Part shown: positions 15,411-25,141 of the stretch, in pieces
Layout: each line of letters starts with the position of its first letter
Position numbering within the stretch: position 1 is the first letter of the stretch
From: Bacillota bacterium
Lineage (GTDB): Bacteria > Bacillota > Clostridia > Christensenellales > SZUA-584
Assembly (NCBI GenBank): GCA_023428025.1
Contig: JAEYZN010000033.1
Coordinates: 25,833-89,832 of the forward strand
DNA: 64,000 bases
Direction: 5' to 3'
Translations under genes and position numbers: made by a program
The notes under the pieces: model-generated
Told to the model about the DNA's origin: nothing
What the model saw: only the letters and a program-made list of their open reading frames with translations
The model's database searches: none

Positions 15411-16568
15411 ATGCGAAGAATGATTCTGTTTCTTATATTGACGTTACTGTTGTCGGGCTGTTCGAGCGGACCGTCTGCGCCCACCGCTACGCCGGATGCA
15501 ACGGCTGTTTGGGATGAACCGACTCCGGAGGTTCCGACGGCCACCGCCACTGTCACTGCGGCGCCAGCTCAGCCTGTATTGCCGGACCAGACGTCATGGG
15601 GGAGCATCTCCGAGATGCTGGTACGCCCCAAAGATTGGATAAAAATCGTGCAGCACAGTGCATTCGCACTGGGGGAAAAGAAGTGGGCGGGCACCTGGGA
15701 AGATGCGAGAGGTTCGGTGGATTATTATGAGATGGGCTGGGGGACTTATCCAGCTATGGACGGGTCCACGGTCTGTGTGCCGCTGGCCGCCGAGTTTGCC
15801 CGGCAGCACCTTGATATGGCGGACGACGATATTCTCGGCTTTATTTGTTTCTCCACCACGCATATCGCCTATGAAAACCTGATCAGCCGGTGGTCTATAT
15901 ACCCATGGATCAATTCGCAGACGGCGGCCATGGCGCAGAAACCGGTGGATATCATATTTGTGACCGAGCCGTCAGACGACGAGATGGAGCTGGCGAAGAC
16001 GCAGGGGGTGGAGCTGCTCACCAAGCCGGTGTGCCGGGATGCGTTTGTGTTTATCACGCACAAGGATAATCCGGTGGACAACCTCACGGTGGAGCAGATA
16101 CGCGGCATCTATTCGGGCAAAATCACCAACTGGGCGCAGGTAGGCGGCGGCGATCTGCCCATCGCCGCGTTCCAGCGCGACCCAAATTCGGGCAGCCAGA
16201 CAACCATGGAGAAGCAGGTGATGCAAGGGACAGCCATGATCAAGCCGGAAGCAGCCCAGATCGCGGGCGATATGGGGGACCTGGTGGATTCGGTGGCTGA
16301 ATACCGCAACGATGCCGGCAGCATCGGTTACACCTTCAAATACTACATTGATACGCTTTACAAAAGCGAGGATATCAAAACCATTTGGATAAACGGCACA
16401 GCGCCTGATGAAGTACATATACGAAACGGTACCTACCCGTTCGCCACATATTATTATGGCGTGATCCGCGCCGGTGATGAAGAGAAGGCGGGCGGACTGT
16501 TTTTGGACTGGGTGCTGTCTGGCGAAGGGCAGCGGTGCGTGAAACAGGCCGGATACTGTCCGCTTTGA
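15411..16568 (+). CDS. PstS-like substrate-binding lipoprotein
   Basis: A 385-residue lipoprotein. GGAGGT lies six bases before ATG 15411. The signal peptide MRRMILFLILTLLLSGC ends in a lipobox (LLSGC), then a Pro/Thr/Ala-rich linker of about 40 residues and a phosphate-binding-type domain (VDIIFVTEPSDDEME, DNPVDNLTVEQIRGIYSGK, ITNWAQVGG, FQRDPNSGSQTTMEKQVM, GSIGYTFKYY). In PstS the last two blocks bind phosphate. No Pst permease or ATPase genes follow, so it is an orphan; it might serve as a sensor or scavenger, or bind another anion. Confidence 0.82.
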   Translation: MRRMILFLILTLLLSGCSSGPSAPTATPDATAVWDEPTPEVPTATATVTAAPAQPVLPDQTSWGSISEMLVRPKDWIKIVQHSAFALGEKKWAGTWEDARGSVDYYEMGWGTYPAMDGSTVCVPLAAEFARQHLDMADDDILGFICFSTTHIAYENLISRWSIYPWINSQTAAMAQKPVDIIFVTEPSDDEMELAKTQGVELLTKPVCRDAFVFITHKDNPVDNLTVEQIRGIYSGKITNWAQVGGGDLPIAAFQRDPNSGSQTTMEKQVMQGTAMIKPEAAQIAGDMGDLVDSVAEYRNDAGSIGYTFKYYIDTLYKSEDIKTIWINGTAPDEVHIRNGTYPFATYYYGVIRAGDEEKAGGLFLDWVLSGEGQRCVKQAGYCPL

Positions 16569-16577
16569 CAGCCTGAA

Positions 16578-17676
16578 TCAGCTGGCCCGACTGATATGCG
16601 GCTGCTTATGCAGGCTGCGTGCACGCCCCACAGCCAGAACAAGGAGCGGAAGAAAGAATTCGAACAGCAGCCAGAGAATGGGCAACATCTCACGGCCCAA
16701 GGCGACTCGTGTATCCGTTGACGGGTATATAAACGTGGCGTATGAGACGATCAGCGCCCCAATGATCAGTATAAGCGGATGATAGGCCTTAAGATGCAGC
16801 AGTTGAGCCGTAGCCATTACGGAGATGTAATACAGAAACGCGATTTTGAAGAAACAGCACGATGAGCACGATTGCGAACATAATCTCCATACGGTTCAGG
16901 GACTGCGCGATGTTGTTCGAACGCAACGTTTCAAAAGACGGCTGGGCGAAAAGAAAACCGGCGCTGGCCAGGACAGCAGTGTCTCTAGCGATTACGATCA
17001 GCACTGTTGCGCACCCCAATAAAAAACCGCCAATAAGATAAGCGCACATTCGTTTTTTTCCTGAATACGTAAGGGGACACCATCAGAAAAACGACGAGTT
17101 CACCATTCGGTATCGTCGTTATGATATGGCGCTTTGAACATACTTGCTCGCAGAATGATCGAATATCGGCAGGAAATTATTGAAGTCCATGATTCTAAGA
17201 GTGAATATAATACCCAAGACTTCAGGACATAAGCCATAATGGCGAAAACCGCTGAATACCGCGTCCCCTTTCAGACCGCAAACGCGTAAATCAGCATGCG
17301 TGCCGAAATGGTCACAATGTTTGGTATCTCCAACAAAATAGTCTGACGGATAAATACGCCAAGAGAACTCAAACTGGCGGAGGTCAGTATCATAAAAAAC
17401 CAGATAAACAATATCGACACGACAGCGCTCCACACGGCCTAAAGCGCATTCGCACATCTCGATAAGATTTCTGCCGGGGAAAGTGCGAGTCAGCGCCAGA
17501 TAAATAAACAAAAATGGCATGGCCGTGACAATACCCAGCAGGATGACGATCCACGAATCCTGTTGGACGATCGGTGTAAAAAAGGAGGCCAGCAAAGCTG
17601 ATGCCTGTATATAACAGACGATAGAAATCATATATTGAAAAGCCGTGATACGTTCTGTTTCAAGTTTCATGCCCAT
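16578..17676 (-). pseudogene. Decayed GerB-type germinant permease
   Basis: Three minus-strand frame pieces line up with the intact permeases next door: 17676-17119 starts MKLETERITAFQYMISIVCYIQ and drifts out of frame after ~95 residues; 17049-16789 resumes at YLIGGFLLGCATVLIVIARDTAVL; 16817-16578 ends MLPILWLLFEFFLPLLVLAVGRARSLHK. At least three frame changes are needed to read it through. It is the third and last B-type gene of the germination operon and has lost function. Confidence 0.8.
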
Positions 17677-17748
17677 TCCCTGGTTTAATACATACCTGTT
17701 TGGGCTGTCGTCAGAAATCAGGTCCCGCCAGCCTTGGCCGGATGAAGA

Positions 17749-18864
17749 TTATGATTGAAGCACCTCGCTGTTCTGGGCTTTGTGCAAGCCGCGCGCGCGG
17801 CCCACGATCAGCACCAGCAGCGGCAGCAGGAACTCAAATAATATCCAGAATATGGGCGCTGTTTCGCGGGAATAAGCTGAGTGGATCTCCGCCGTGGGGA
17901 AAACGAAGGTAGAATATCCGATAACAAATGCGGCCAGAGTCAACACCAATGGGTGGTAGGACTTGAGCCGGAACAGCTGCGCAACGGCTGTTACCGTGGC
18001 ATAAAAGATGATCGATATCTTGAAAAAGAGCAGCACGATCAGCACGATGGCAAATAAGATCTCCATGCGGTTCAAAGCGTCGGTGAGCCTGATCAGACGC
18101 AGCGTTTCAAAGGCTGGCAGCGAAAAAAGCGTGCCGACAGGGCCCAGCACAGCTGTATCCCGCACCACCACGGTGACGATCGTCATGCCGCCGATCACGA
18201 AACCACCAAAAAGATATGCTATCTTGCTTTTTTTTCCGCGCTGCACGCTGGGGGCGGCCATCAGAAAAAGGACCAGCTCGCCGAACGGTATTGAGAGCAC
18301 GATGTTGGTGCCATGTATATATTTGATCGGTTCCTGGGCAAGCATCGGAAGGAAATTATCCGGATTCATCAGATTCAGCGTCAGCACGATGGCGAGTATC
18401 GTCAGAAATATGGACATCAGCGAAAACACCGGCGCATAGCGCGTGACGACATTAAGCCCATTCAGGACGGCATACGCACATAGCGCCATGCACAGCGTAA
18501 TGACAATGACAGTGGGTGTTTCCACCAGTATGATCTGCCGGACGAACTGGCCAAAGTCTCTCAGGTTGAGCGCGGCCTGCGTGAAGAAAAACCAGATGAA
18601 CATCAGCGAGACTATCGTGCCGCCCGTTCGGCCGAGCGCGGCCTGGGTAATCTCGATTAGGTTCTTGCCTGGGAAGCTGCGCATGAGCGCCGCAAAGACC
18701 AGCAGTTCGGGTATGGCCACGACCATGCCGAAAAGGACGACAAGCCATGAGTCCTGGCGGGTGATGGGGGCAAAGAAAGCGGAGAGCAGCGCCGACGATT
18801 GCAGGAAGCAAGCGACGGAAAACATGTACTGAAAAGGTGTGATACGGCTGGTTTCAAGCTTCAT
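17749..18864 (-). CDS. GerB-type spore germination permease (second copy)
   Basis: A 371-residue membrane protein with about ten hydrophobic segments, of the GerAB/GerKB branch of the amino acid-polyamine-organocation superfamily. It starts MKLETSRITPFQYMFSVACF; ATG 18864 is favoured over 18876 by a GGGAG site five bases upstream. Typical stretches are TRQDSWLVVLFG, FPGKNLIEI, NGLNVVTRYAPVF and FEFLLPLLVLIVGRARGLHK. B subunits bind the germinant in receptor complexes in the spore inner membrane. It lies 54 bases after the small D-like gene and is about as similar to the first copy as paralogues within one operon usually are. Confidence 0.85.
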   Translation of the reverse strand: MKLETSRITPFQYMFSVACFLQSSALLSAFFAPITRQDSWLVVLFGMVVAIPELLVFAALMRSFPGKNLIEITQAALGRTGGTIVSLMFIWFFFTQAALNLRDFGQFVRQIILVETPTVIVITLCMALCAYAVLNGLNVVTRYAPVFSLMSIFLTILAIVLTLNLMNPDNFLPMLAQEPIKYIHGTNIVLSIPFGELVLFLMAAPSVQRGKKSKIAYLFGGFVIGGMTIVTVVVRDTAVLGPVGTLFSLPAFETLRLIRLTDALNRMEILFAIVLIVLLFFKISIIFYATVTAVAQLFRLKSYHPLVLTLAAFVIGYSTFVFPTAEIHSAYSRETAPIFWILFEFLLPLLVLIVGRARGLHKAQNSEVLQS

Positions 18865-18917
18865 AATTTCTCCCATCAGACTATATCGATAATGGGCATA
18901 TCAAAACGCCGGGCTTA

Positions 18918-19139
18918 TCATCCCAGCGGCGGATAAGCAAGGCCGATGCTTTTCATCATATCGCCTACCACCACGATGAGGCTCTTGATCTGCACGCCTG
19001 CCGCCGTCAGGACACACACTGTTAACACACCGGCAAACAGCAGCGTGACGATGACGGCCTGTCCTTTCGAGCAGTCTTTATAGATCTTTTTCAAATCAAA
19101 GTATGATATCAGGGCCAGCAATATAAAAACAATGATCAT
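18918..19139 (-). CDS. Small two-helix protein, possible germinant-receptor D subunit
   Basis: A 73-residue protein with two membrane segments (IIVFILLALISYF and AVIVTLLFAGVLTVCVLTAAGV) joined by a short charged loop (DLKKIYKDCSKG). Its ATG overlaps the stop of the first B gene by four bases (ATGA), so it belongs to the operon and is translationally coupled. Small two-helix 'D' proteins accompany many gerA-type operons in Bacillus and Clostridia and modulate receptor activity. I base the call on size, topology and position, not on a sequence motif. Confidence 0.65.
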   Translation of the reverse strand: MIIVFILLALISYFDLKKIYKDCSKGQAVIVTLLFAGVLTVCVLTAAGVQIKSLIVVVGDMMKSIGLAYPPLG

Positions 19140-20251
19140 GTCGTCACCTCCGGTGTCTGAAGCGTTTTATGCAGACCGCGCACACGGCCGACAATCAGCA
19201 CCAGCAGGGGCAGAAGCACCTCAAATAACATCCAAAAAATCGGGACGATTTCTCTGCCTGAACTGGAATGAGTGTTCGCATCAGGGTAAACAATAAAGGA
19301 ATAGCCGATAATCAATGCTCCAAATATCAGGATAAGCGGATGATAAGATCTCAAGCCAAACAGCTGCGCCGTCGCTAACACTGTCGAATAATAAAGAAAT
19401 GCAATCTTAAAAAACAGAAGGACAATGAGAATGATGACAAACAGCACCTCCATACGGTTGAGTGCATTTATCAAGTTTGCCATGCGCAGTGTTTCAAAGG
19501 ATGGTGAGGAAAATAATGAACTGGCTCTTCCCAATACGGCGGTATCCCTGGCTACCACTGCGAGTATGGTGACGCTGCCAAGCAAAAAACCACTGAACAG
19601 ATAATATCCTTTGCGTTTTTTCCCTTTCACCACATTTGGAGCCACCATCAGAAAAACAACCAGTTCGCCAAAAGGTATGGACAAGACAACATTGGTGCCC
19701 TGTACATAATTCATTGCCGGCAAACTGAGCATGGGAAGAAAGTTCTTCGTATCCATTATGTTCAGCGTGAGAAGGGTGGATATGATCGTGAGCAGAAAAG
19801 ACATGATCACGAAAACAGGCGCGTAGCGCGTGACGACATCAAGCCCGTTTGCAATCGCATAAGCGCAAAGAACAATACACAGTGAAGTTGTATACACAGT
19901 GGGGGTCTCCACAAGTATCGTTTGGCGCATAAGAGCGCCGAGATCTATCGTATTCAGTGATGCCAACGTTAGAAAAAACCAGATAAACATCAACGAAACG
20001 ATGCCCCCGCCAACGCGGCCCAACGCTTCCTGACAAATCTGAATCAGGTTCCGTCCAGGAAAACTCCTCATGATACCTACATAGATCAATAGCACCGGAA
20101 TGGCTGCGACGATTCCAAAAACTGTGACTATCCACGAATCCTGCTTGACAAGCGGCGAAAAAAACGCGTACAACAGCGCGGAGGACTGAATAAAGCATGT
20201 GACGGAGAGCATATATTGAAACGTGGTAATACGGCCCTTTTCCAGCTTCAT
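19136..20251 (-). CDS. GerB-type spore germination permease (first copy)
   Basis: A 371-residue polytopic permease starting MKLEKGRITTFQYMLSVTCF. Its ATG follows the TAA of the gerC-type gene directly, without any gap. Family stretches: VKQDSWIVTVFGI, FPGRNLIQICQEALGR, NGLDVVTRYAPVF, VLSIPFGELVVFLM and FEVLLPLLVLIVGRVRGLHK. It would form the germinant-binding subunit of a receptor with the A and C proteins encoded upstream. Having two intact B genes and a third decayed one downstream suggests exchangeable ligand specificity for a single receptor. Confidence 0.87.
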   Translation of the reverse strand: MKLEKGRITTFQYMLSVTCFIQSSALLYAFFSPLVKQDSWIVTVFGIVAAIPVLLIYVGIMRSFPGRNLIQICQEALGRVGGGIVSLMFIWFFLTLASLNTIDLGALMRQTILVETPTVYTTSLCIVLCAYAIANGLDVVTRYAPVFVIMSFLLTIISTLLTLNIMDTKNFLPMLSLPAMNYVQGTNVVLSIPFGELVVFLMVAPNVVKGKKRKGYYLFSGFLLGSVTILAVVARDTAVLGRASSLFSSPSFETLRMANLINALNRMEVLFVIILIVLLFFKIAFLYYSTVLATAQLFGLRSYHPLILIFGALIIGYSFIVYPDANTHSSSGREIVPIFWMLFEVLLPLLVLIVGRVRGLHKTLQTPEVTT

Positions 20252-21403
20252 TTATTCTTCTCCCCGCATTGTCAACGAATCGGATATCTTGCCTGATTCC
20301 AACAGATTTCCCTTGACTGTAATATTCAGCACCGTTTGGGGATAGAGGTTTTTCCAGTCATCTTTTATTCCCTCCCAGCCTTTTGGATCGACTCGGTTCA
20401 ACTCACTGCCTATGCCAAATATGTCCGCGTTGAGCGCGCAGGATTTTTTAAATGCGTCGGATATAAGCTCCACCATACGATTTACAGCCGCGCTCTCAAG
20501 CTTGCCAAAAACATCGTTAAGCGTATCACCTTCAAATCCGGTAATCTCGGCAATCGAGAGAGTTGAATCCACTGAGATGTCCGCCTGGACGTGCCCGTCC
20601 ACCCGCTTCGTTTTCATCGAAGCTTTTGAGTCACTAATATAAAGGACAGCTGTGCCACCTTCGGCGGAGACCTCCAGCATACCGCTTTTTATAGGGCTGG
20701 AGCCAATGGCAAACCCCAGCGTCTCATCCTCGTTCAGTTGACCTACCATCTTGTCGGAAACAATGGCGGCGCTGCCATCAATGACGACTTTTTTTACGCC
20801 AAATTCTTCTGTGATGCTAACGACCGGCGTCACAATAGCGGTGGATGCTTCAAGCAGATTTGAGGTTACATGGAGCATATTGGTCGCCATCTTCGGGGAA
20901 ATTTCCGATCGCCCCTGCATCATCAGCGCTAACGCAGTGGACGTAACCGGCTCCTGAACCAGATCAACCTGAAGAAGATCGCGCGCGGGGGAATCGGAGA
21001 TGATCACCCAGACTTCGAGACGCGTTTCATGATACCGAAGGAACATATCGAGCATTTGGCGGATGCCCTTTTTGGCCTGATCTTTGCTGATGATAATCAC
21101 CTGGTTCTGGTGCAAAAAGAGGTCGCGGTTGTTGCGCAGGCGAATCTCCTCCAGCGCCTCCAGAACATTTTTACCTGACGCATCCAGCAGGAGGAAAGGC
21201 TGCTTCGGTTCACCCTCGCCCGGCTTGGTGACTTTACGGATCTGCACGGTCACATTAAATTCGTCCGTATTTTCACCGGTATCAATACCCACCCCGGCAA
21301 CGATGGACAACGTGTTGATTTCGTGTGAGTCCCAGCAGCCACTCGGCAGCAGCGCCGAGAGGAAGATGAGAACAGTCAGCGCAACGGCACGCAGCTTATT
21401 CAT
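20252..21403 (-). CDS. Ger(x)C-family germination lipoprotein
   Basis: A 383-residue protein with a signal peptide ending in lipobox LLPSGC (Cys ~23) and the family start CWDSHEINTLSIVAGVGID. Later blocks include FLHQNQVIIISKDQAKKG, LDMFLRYHETRLEVWVIIS and SEISPKMATNML, then the C-terminal domain. GerC subunits are lipid-anchored on the outer face of the spore inner membrane and complete the ABC receptor. The start overlaps the gerA-type gene's end by eight bases. Confidence 0.9.
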   Translation of the reverse strand: MNKLRAVALTVLIFLSALLPSGCWDSHEINTLSIVAGVGIDTGENTDEFNVTVQIRKVTKPGEGEPKQPFLLLDASGKNVLEALEEIRLRNNRDLFLHQNQVIIISKDQAKKGIRQMLDMFLRYHETRLEVWVIISDSPARDLLQVDLVQEPVTSTALALMMQGRSEISPKMATNMLHVTSNLLEASTAIVTPVVSITEEFGVKKVVIDGSAAIVSDKMVGQLNEDETLGFAIGSSPIKSGMLEVSAEGGTAVLYISDSKASMKTKRVDGHVQADISVDSTLSIAEITGFEGDTLNDVFGKLESAAVNRMVELISDAFKKSCALNADIFGIGSELNRVDPKGWEGIKDDWKNLYPQTVLNITVKGNLLESGKISDSLTMRGEE

Positions 21404-22943
21404 TATTTTGACCTCCTGGCGGCGGCGTTCCTGTACGCCTCCGCGTCATGTCGCCCTCGGCAATGTCGGCAGGGCGCTCTCTCATCATCCACAGCGGCAT
21501 GCGTACAAATATATCCTGCTGATCACGGGAATACGTGACCGCGGTAAAGTATGGCACACCGAAGGATTTAAGCGAAGCCAGATGAATGAGCATGCCCAAA
21601 AACACGATTGCGATGCCATATCCCCCGAGGAAGGCCGCTGCGATCATGGAAATAAGCCGCATAAAGGCGGCGGACTCTGTTTGCTCGGGCACCACAAAGC
21701 CCGCGACAGCGGTGATGGCGATGGTGATCACCATGGGAGCACCCACGATTCCGGCTGATACGGCCGCGTCGCCCATGATCAGGGCGCCCACGATGCTGAT
21801 GGCCGAACCGACAGGGCGCGGCAACCGCACGCCTGCCTCCCTCAATATCTCGTATGCGAACACCATGATCAGCGCCTCGATGAACGCGGGAAAAGGAGTG
21901 CCCTCGCGCGATGCAGCGATGGTGTTGAGGAGCGTCGTGGGAATCAGTTCCTGATGGAACGTGGTGAGTGCTATATAGATGGAGGGCGCAAAGGCCGCGA
22001 TAATATACGCCATGAATCGTAACAGTCTGCTGGCGGATGCGTATAATGGCCGGACATAGTAATCCTCGGAGGTCTGAAAGCTCTCGATGAACAGCTTGGG
22101 AACAGTAAGCACAAAAGGAGAACCGTCCGCGATGATGGCAATGCGGCCTTCCAACAAGCGGCCTGCAGCTACGTCGGGTTTCTCGGTGTATGATATCGTC
22201 GGGAAGATCGACATTGGCGAGTCCTCGATGTATTGCTCCAGATAGCCGGTATCCAGCACGGAATCGATATCCAGCGCATCCAGGCGGCGTTTGACTTCCT
22301 CCACCACGGTGGGGTTGGCTACGCCCTGAATATACGAGACGCAGACGCTGGTGAGCGTCTTGCGGCCGATGACCATATGATCCATCCTCAATTGCGGCGT
22401 TTTGATCCGCCGCCGCATGAGCGCGGTGTTGGTACGGAAATTTTCCGTGAAGCCTTCGCGCGGGCCGCGCACCACCGCTTCGCTCTGCGGTTCGGTGACG
22501 CTACGCTTGTCCCAGCCTTTTGTGCTGACGATCAGCCCGCGTGATTCCCCGTCAATCATTACGGCGGTATCACCCGTCAGGCAGCCTTCAATCAAAGCGT
22601 CTAATGAGGCAGTCTCCGTGACGTCCCCGGAACACAGAATGGCGCTTTGCACCTCGCAGGCCGTGGGCGCTTTCGCGCAGGTTTCCATCAACGGGCGCAT
22701 AATGGTATCGGTGATGGTCTGCGTATCCACCAGGCCGTCCACGAACATCAATGCGCCCCGGGTGTTGTCTGCGCCGAAGCAAAAGTAATGCAGCTTGATG
22801 TCGGCGCTTTCACCCAATGTCTGCTTAATGGCTTCAATGTTCTTATCCAGGCTTTTCTTCAGCGGCTGCCCTTCCGAAGATGTATCCTTTTTTTGCTGTT
22901 TGGCGCAGGCAACCCGCAGCTTTTTATACAGAAGTCTGAACAT
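21396..22943 (-). CDS. GerA-type spore germination protein (A subunit)
   Basis: A 515-residue protein, first gene of the operon; AAAGGA lies six bases before ATG 22943. The N-terminal ~270 residues are soluble (KLHYFCFGADNTRGALMFVDGLVD, FTENFRTNTALMRRRIKTPQL, VGRLLEG-type segment AAGRLLEGRIAIIADGSPF), followed by four to six membrane helices (YIAAFAPSIYIALTTFHQELIPTTLL, EAGVRLPRPVGSAISIVGALIMGDAAV split by loops). The A subunit oligomerises into the ion-conducting channel of the germinant receptor. Its presence points to an endospore former. Confidence 0.92.
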   Translation of the reverse strand: MFRLLYKKLRVACAKQQKKDTSSEGQPLKKSLDKNIEAIKQTLGESADIKLHYFCFGADNTRGALMFVDGLVDTQTITDTIMRPLMETCAKAPTACEVQSAILCSGDVTETASLDALIEGCLTGDTAVMIDGESRGLIVSTKGWDKRSVTEPQSEAVVRGPREGFTENFRTNTALMRRRIKTPQLRMDHMVIGRKTLTSVCVSYIQGVANPTVVEEVKRRLDALDIDSVLDTGYLEQYIEDSPMSIFPTISYTEKPDVAAGRLLEGRIAIIADGSPFVLTVPKLFIESFQTSEDYYVRPLYASASRLLRFMAYIIAAFAPSIYIALTTFHQELIPTTLLNTIAASREGTPFPAFIEALIMVFAYEILREAGVRLPRPVGSAISIVGALIMGDAAVSAGIVGAPMVITIAITAVAGFVVPEQTESAAFMRLISMIAAAFLGGYGIAIVFLGMLIHLASLKSFGVPYFTAVTYSRDQQDIFVRMPLWMMRERPADIAEGDMTRRRTGTPPPGGQNNE

Positions 22944-23160
22944 ACGTTCCTTTCAAATACCGCCGATTCTGACATGCGGTTAAAATGCAAAGCATTCCTT
23001 CATGCCTGGCGTTATTTTCCCCCGAGGTCCAGAAAAAATGCAAAAATACCGTAAGCAGGAAACTTGCCAATCAATGATAAATAAAGCTCTTGAAAAAAGC
23101 AATTCTCATCTGTTAACAATGTCCTTATGAGTGTGATATGATGTCAAAAGAGGTGCCGTA

Positions 23161-24258
23161 ATGAGGAATAGAGTGAATTTAAGCAGGTGGCGATAGCGCG
23201 TGGTGCGTCAGGCCTGTCGGTGGCGGCCACAAAAGACGGCGATTTGGTATTTGAAGGCGCATGGGGGTTGCGGGACAGGGACAACGGACTGCCTGTCACA
23301 CCCGATTCGCTTTTTCGCATGGCGTCTGTAACCAAGCCCATATCTGCGATGGCCATGATGACACTGGTGGATGAGGACAAAGTGCAGCTGGATGCGGATA
23401 TCGGTGAGTATCTGGGCTATCAGGTGCGCAACCCGCGCTGGCCGGATGTGCCGGTCACACTGCGGCAGCTGATGACGCACACCAGCACTTTGGTGGAGCG
23501 CGGCAGTTATAACAAAATACTCGCCGGAGGCATGCCCGCCTATAAGCTGAGTGAGGTGCTGCAGCATGGCAGCCTGGGAGACGATCCGGACAACTGGCTG
23601 CCCGACAGACCGGGCACACGCTATGACTACTCTAGCTTTGGCTCGGGCGTGATGGGTGCTGTGGGGGGAGTGCGTCAGCGGTGTGCGGGCCTGGTGAAAC
23701 AACGGGTTTTGACCCGCTGGGCCTGAAGGACGCGACGTTGGACGCCGATATGCTGGGTGCGCTGGAGGTTGCCATTCCGGATGCGGCGGGTGGCGCCATG
23801 GACGCCGAGCAGCTGAAAAAATCGCTGGAAAATAAAAAGCGGCTGTGCAGCCTGCCGGTGGGCGAGGCGTATCGGGCGGCGCAGGGCAACAGCTATATAC
23901 GCGCGCGTGACCTGCTGAAGGCGGCGCAGGCGTTGCTCTTTGGCGGCGTGTCCGGAGGTGTGCGCTTCCTGTCAGAGAGTTCGGTGAAGGAGATGTGCGC
24001 GGTGCAGTTTGACGACGGTTTTATCCGCACAGGACTGAACCTGCACCACTACAGCCATCTGGCGCCGCAGCCGCTGATCGGCCACTATGGCCGGGCTTTT
24101 GGCGCGCTGGCGATACTCATGTTGATCCTGTAAAGAAAGCGGCGGCGACGGTGCTGTGCAACGGCGCGGACCTGGCTTCGGACGGGCGCGGCATAACGGC
24201 AACACGTTGTTCTGCACGCAGGCCATGCAGGCGCTTTGGTCGGTGTGTTTTCTGACAT
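23161..24258 (+). pseudogene. Decayed serine hydrolase (class C beta-lactamase-like)
   Basis: The N-terminal piece (from ~23175) reads GLSVAATKDGDLVFEGAWG and SLFRMASVTKPISAMAMM, with the catalytic S-V-T-K motif, then LRQLMTHTSTL and TRYDYSSFGSGVMGAV. About 30 bases later the frame changes; the second piece (to 24133) resumes at FDPLGLKDATLDADMLG and breaks again, and a third continues to LFCTQAMQALWSVCF near 24258. The first ATG (23161) leads into a stop after 11 codons. At least three disruptions mean it is not functional. Family: serine hydrolases including D-alanyl-D-alanine carboxypeptidases and esterases. Confidence 0.8.
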
Positions 24259-24335
24259 AAAGCGGGCCGTGCCCGCTTGCAGTTGAGCACGGTTTGCGGT
24301 AGTATGTGATTGAGAAACCGGAAAGGAACGGGACT

Positions 24336-24617
24336 ATGGCGAATTTTACTGAGGTAGACGGTCGGAACGTCGGAGACATCAAGGTGTATGCCTTAAGCAC
24401 ATGCGGCTGGTGCAAGAAGACAAAGAACTTCCTGAATGAGAATCACATCAAATATGCCTATATTGATGTGGACCGACTGGACCCCAAAGAAGTGGAGCCG
24501 GTGCGCAAGCAGCAACTGCAACACAATCCGGCAGGCTCCTTCCCCACCATTGTGGTGGACGGCGCATGCATCGTCGGTTACGATGAAGTGCAGCTCACCA
24601 AGCTGGCGCGGAGGTAG
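24336..24617 (+). CDS. Glutaredoxin/NrdH-like redoxin
   Basis: A 93-residue thioredoxin-fold protein with AAAGGAA eight bases before ATG 24336. The active site is CGWCKKTKNFL, with a cis-Pro strand GSFPTIVVDG and the ending GYDEVQLTKLA. In many anaerobes such redoxins with a C-x-x-C site are reduced by a ferredoxin-dependent thioredoxin reductase rather than by glutathione. The next gene, two bases downstream, encodes just such a reductase, so the pair probably forms one electron-transfer unit. Confidence 0.87.
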   Translation: MANFTEVDGRNVGDIKVYALSTCGWCKKTKNFLNENHIKYAYIDVDRLDPKEVEPVRKQQLQHNPAGSFPTIVVDGACIVGYDEVQLTKLARR

Positions 24618-24619
24618 CC

Positions 24620-25105
24620 ATGGACGAGCGCGTACAAAAGCGTCTGGCAGCGCTGAAAAAGGATGCGGCAGCCGGTGGCTATAAGCTGAACCCGGACGAA
24701 GACTTTGTGGCGGACCTCGCGGAAGGGCTGGTTATCAACAACGACCGCTACGGTCTTGAGATATGCCCGTGCCGCCTCATCGACGGCGCGCCGGAGGAGA
24801 ATCTGGATATCGTCTGCCCATGCGTGTATCGCGACGACGCCCTGGCCGACTATGGCGCGTGCTTCTGCGCGCTGTATGTGACGGAAGGCGTGCCGACCAA
24901 GCAGGTGCCTGAAAGACGGCCGCTGAAGGAAGCGCGCATGGCCGTGGAGGCCGAAAAGCAGGCGGCTGGCAGCGCACCCGCCGCTGAGCTGAAATATCCG
25001 GTTTACCGGTGTACCGTGTGCGGCTACCTGTGCGCCAATACCAATCCGCCGCGTGTGTGTCCTATCTGCAAAGCCAAGGCGGAGCGGTTTGAACGGTTTA
25101 TGTAA
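24620..25105 (+). CDS. Ferredoxin:thioredoxin reductase catalytic subunit fused to rubredoxin-like domain
   Basis: A 161-residue protein. Residues ~45-95 hold the FTR catalytic-chain cysteines: ICPCRL, IVCPCVYRDD and YGACFCALYV, which build the [4Fe-4S] cluster with its adjacent redox disulfide. After a linker the last ~40 residues form a rubredoxin-like metal site, YRCTVCGYLC and CPICKAKAERF. The start ATG 24620 follows the redoxin stop by two bases. It would pass electrons from ferredoxin (or the rubredoxin domain) to the neighbouring glutaredoxin and on to disulfides. Free-standing FTR of this sort occurs in archaea and anaerobic bacteria without the plant-type variable subunit. Confidence 0.87.
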   Translation: MDERVQKRLAALKKDAAAGGYKLNPDEDFVADLAEGLVINNDRYGLEICPCRLIDGAPEENLDIVCPCVYRDDALADYGACFCALYVTEGVPTKQVPERRPLKEARMAVEAEKQAAGSAPAAELKYPVYRCTVCGYLCANTNPPRVCPICKAKAERFERFM

Positions 25106-25141
25106 CCGGTACGTAAATAGCCTACATACTGAATGCATTCA

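Noticed and set aside
15411..16568. A full Pst phosphate import operon
   Set aside because: No permease or ATPase genes follow the binding lipoprotein; the next genes are on the opposite strand.
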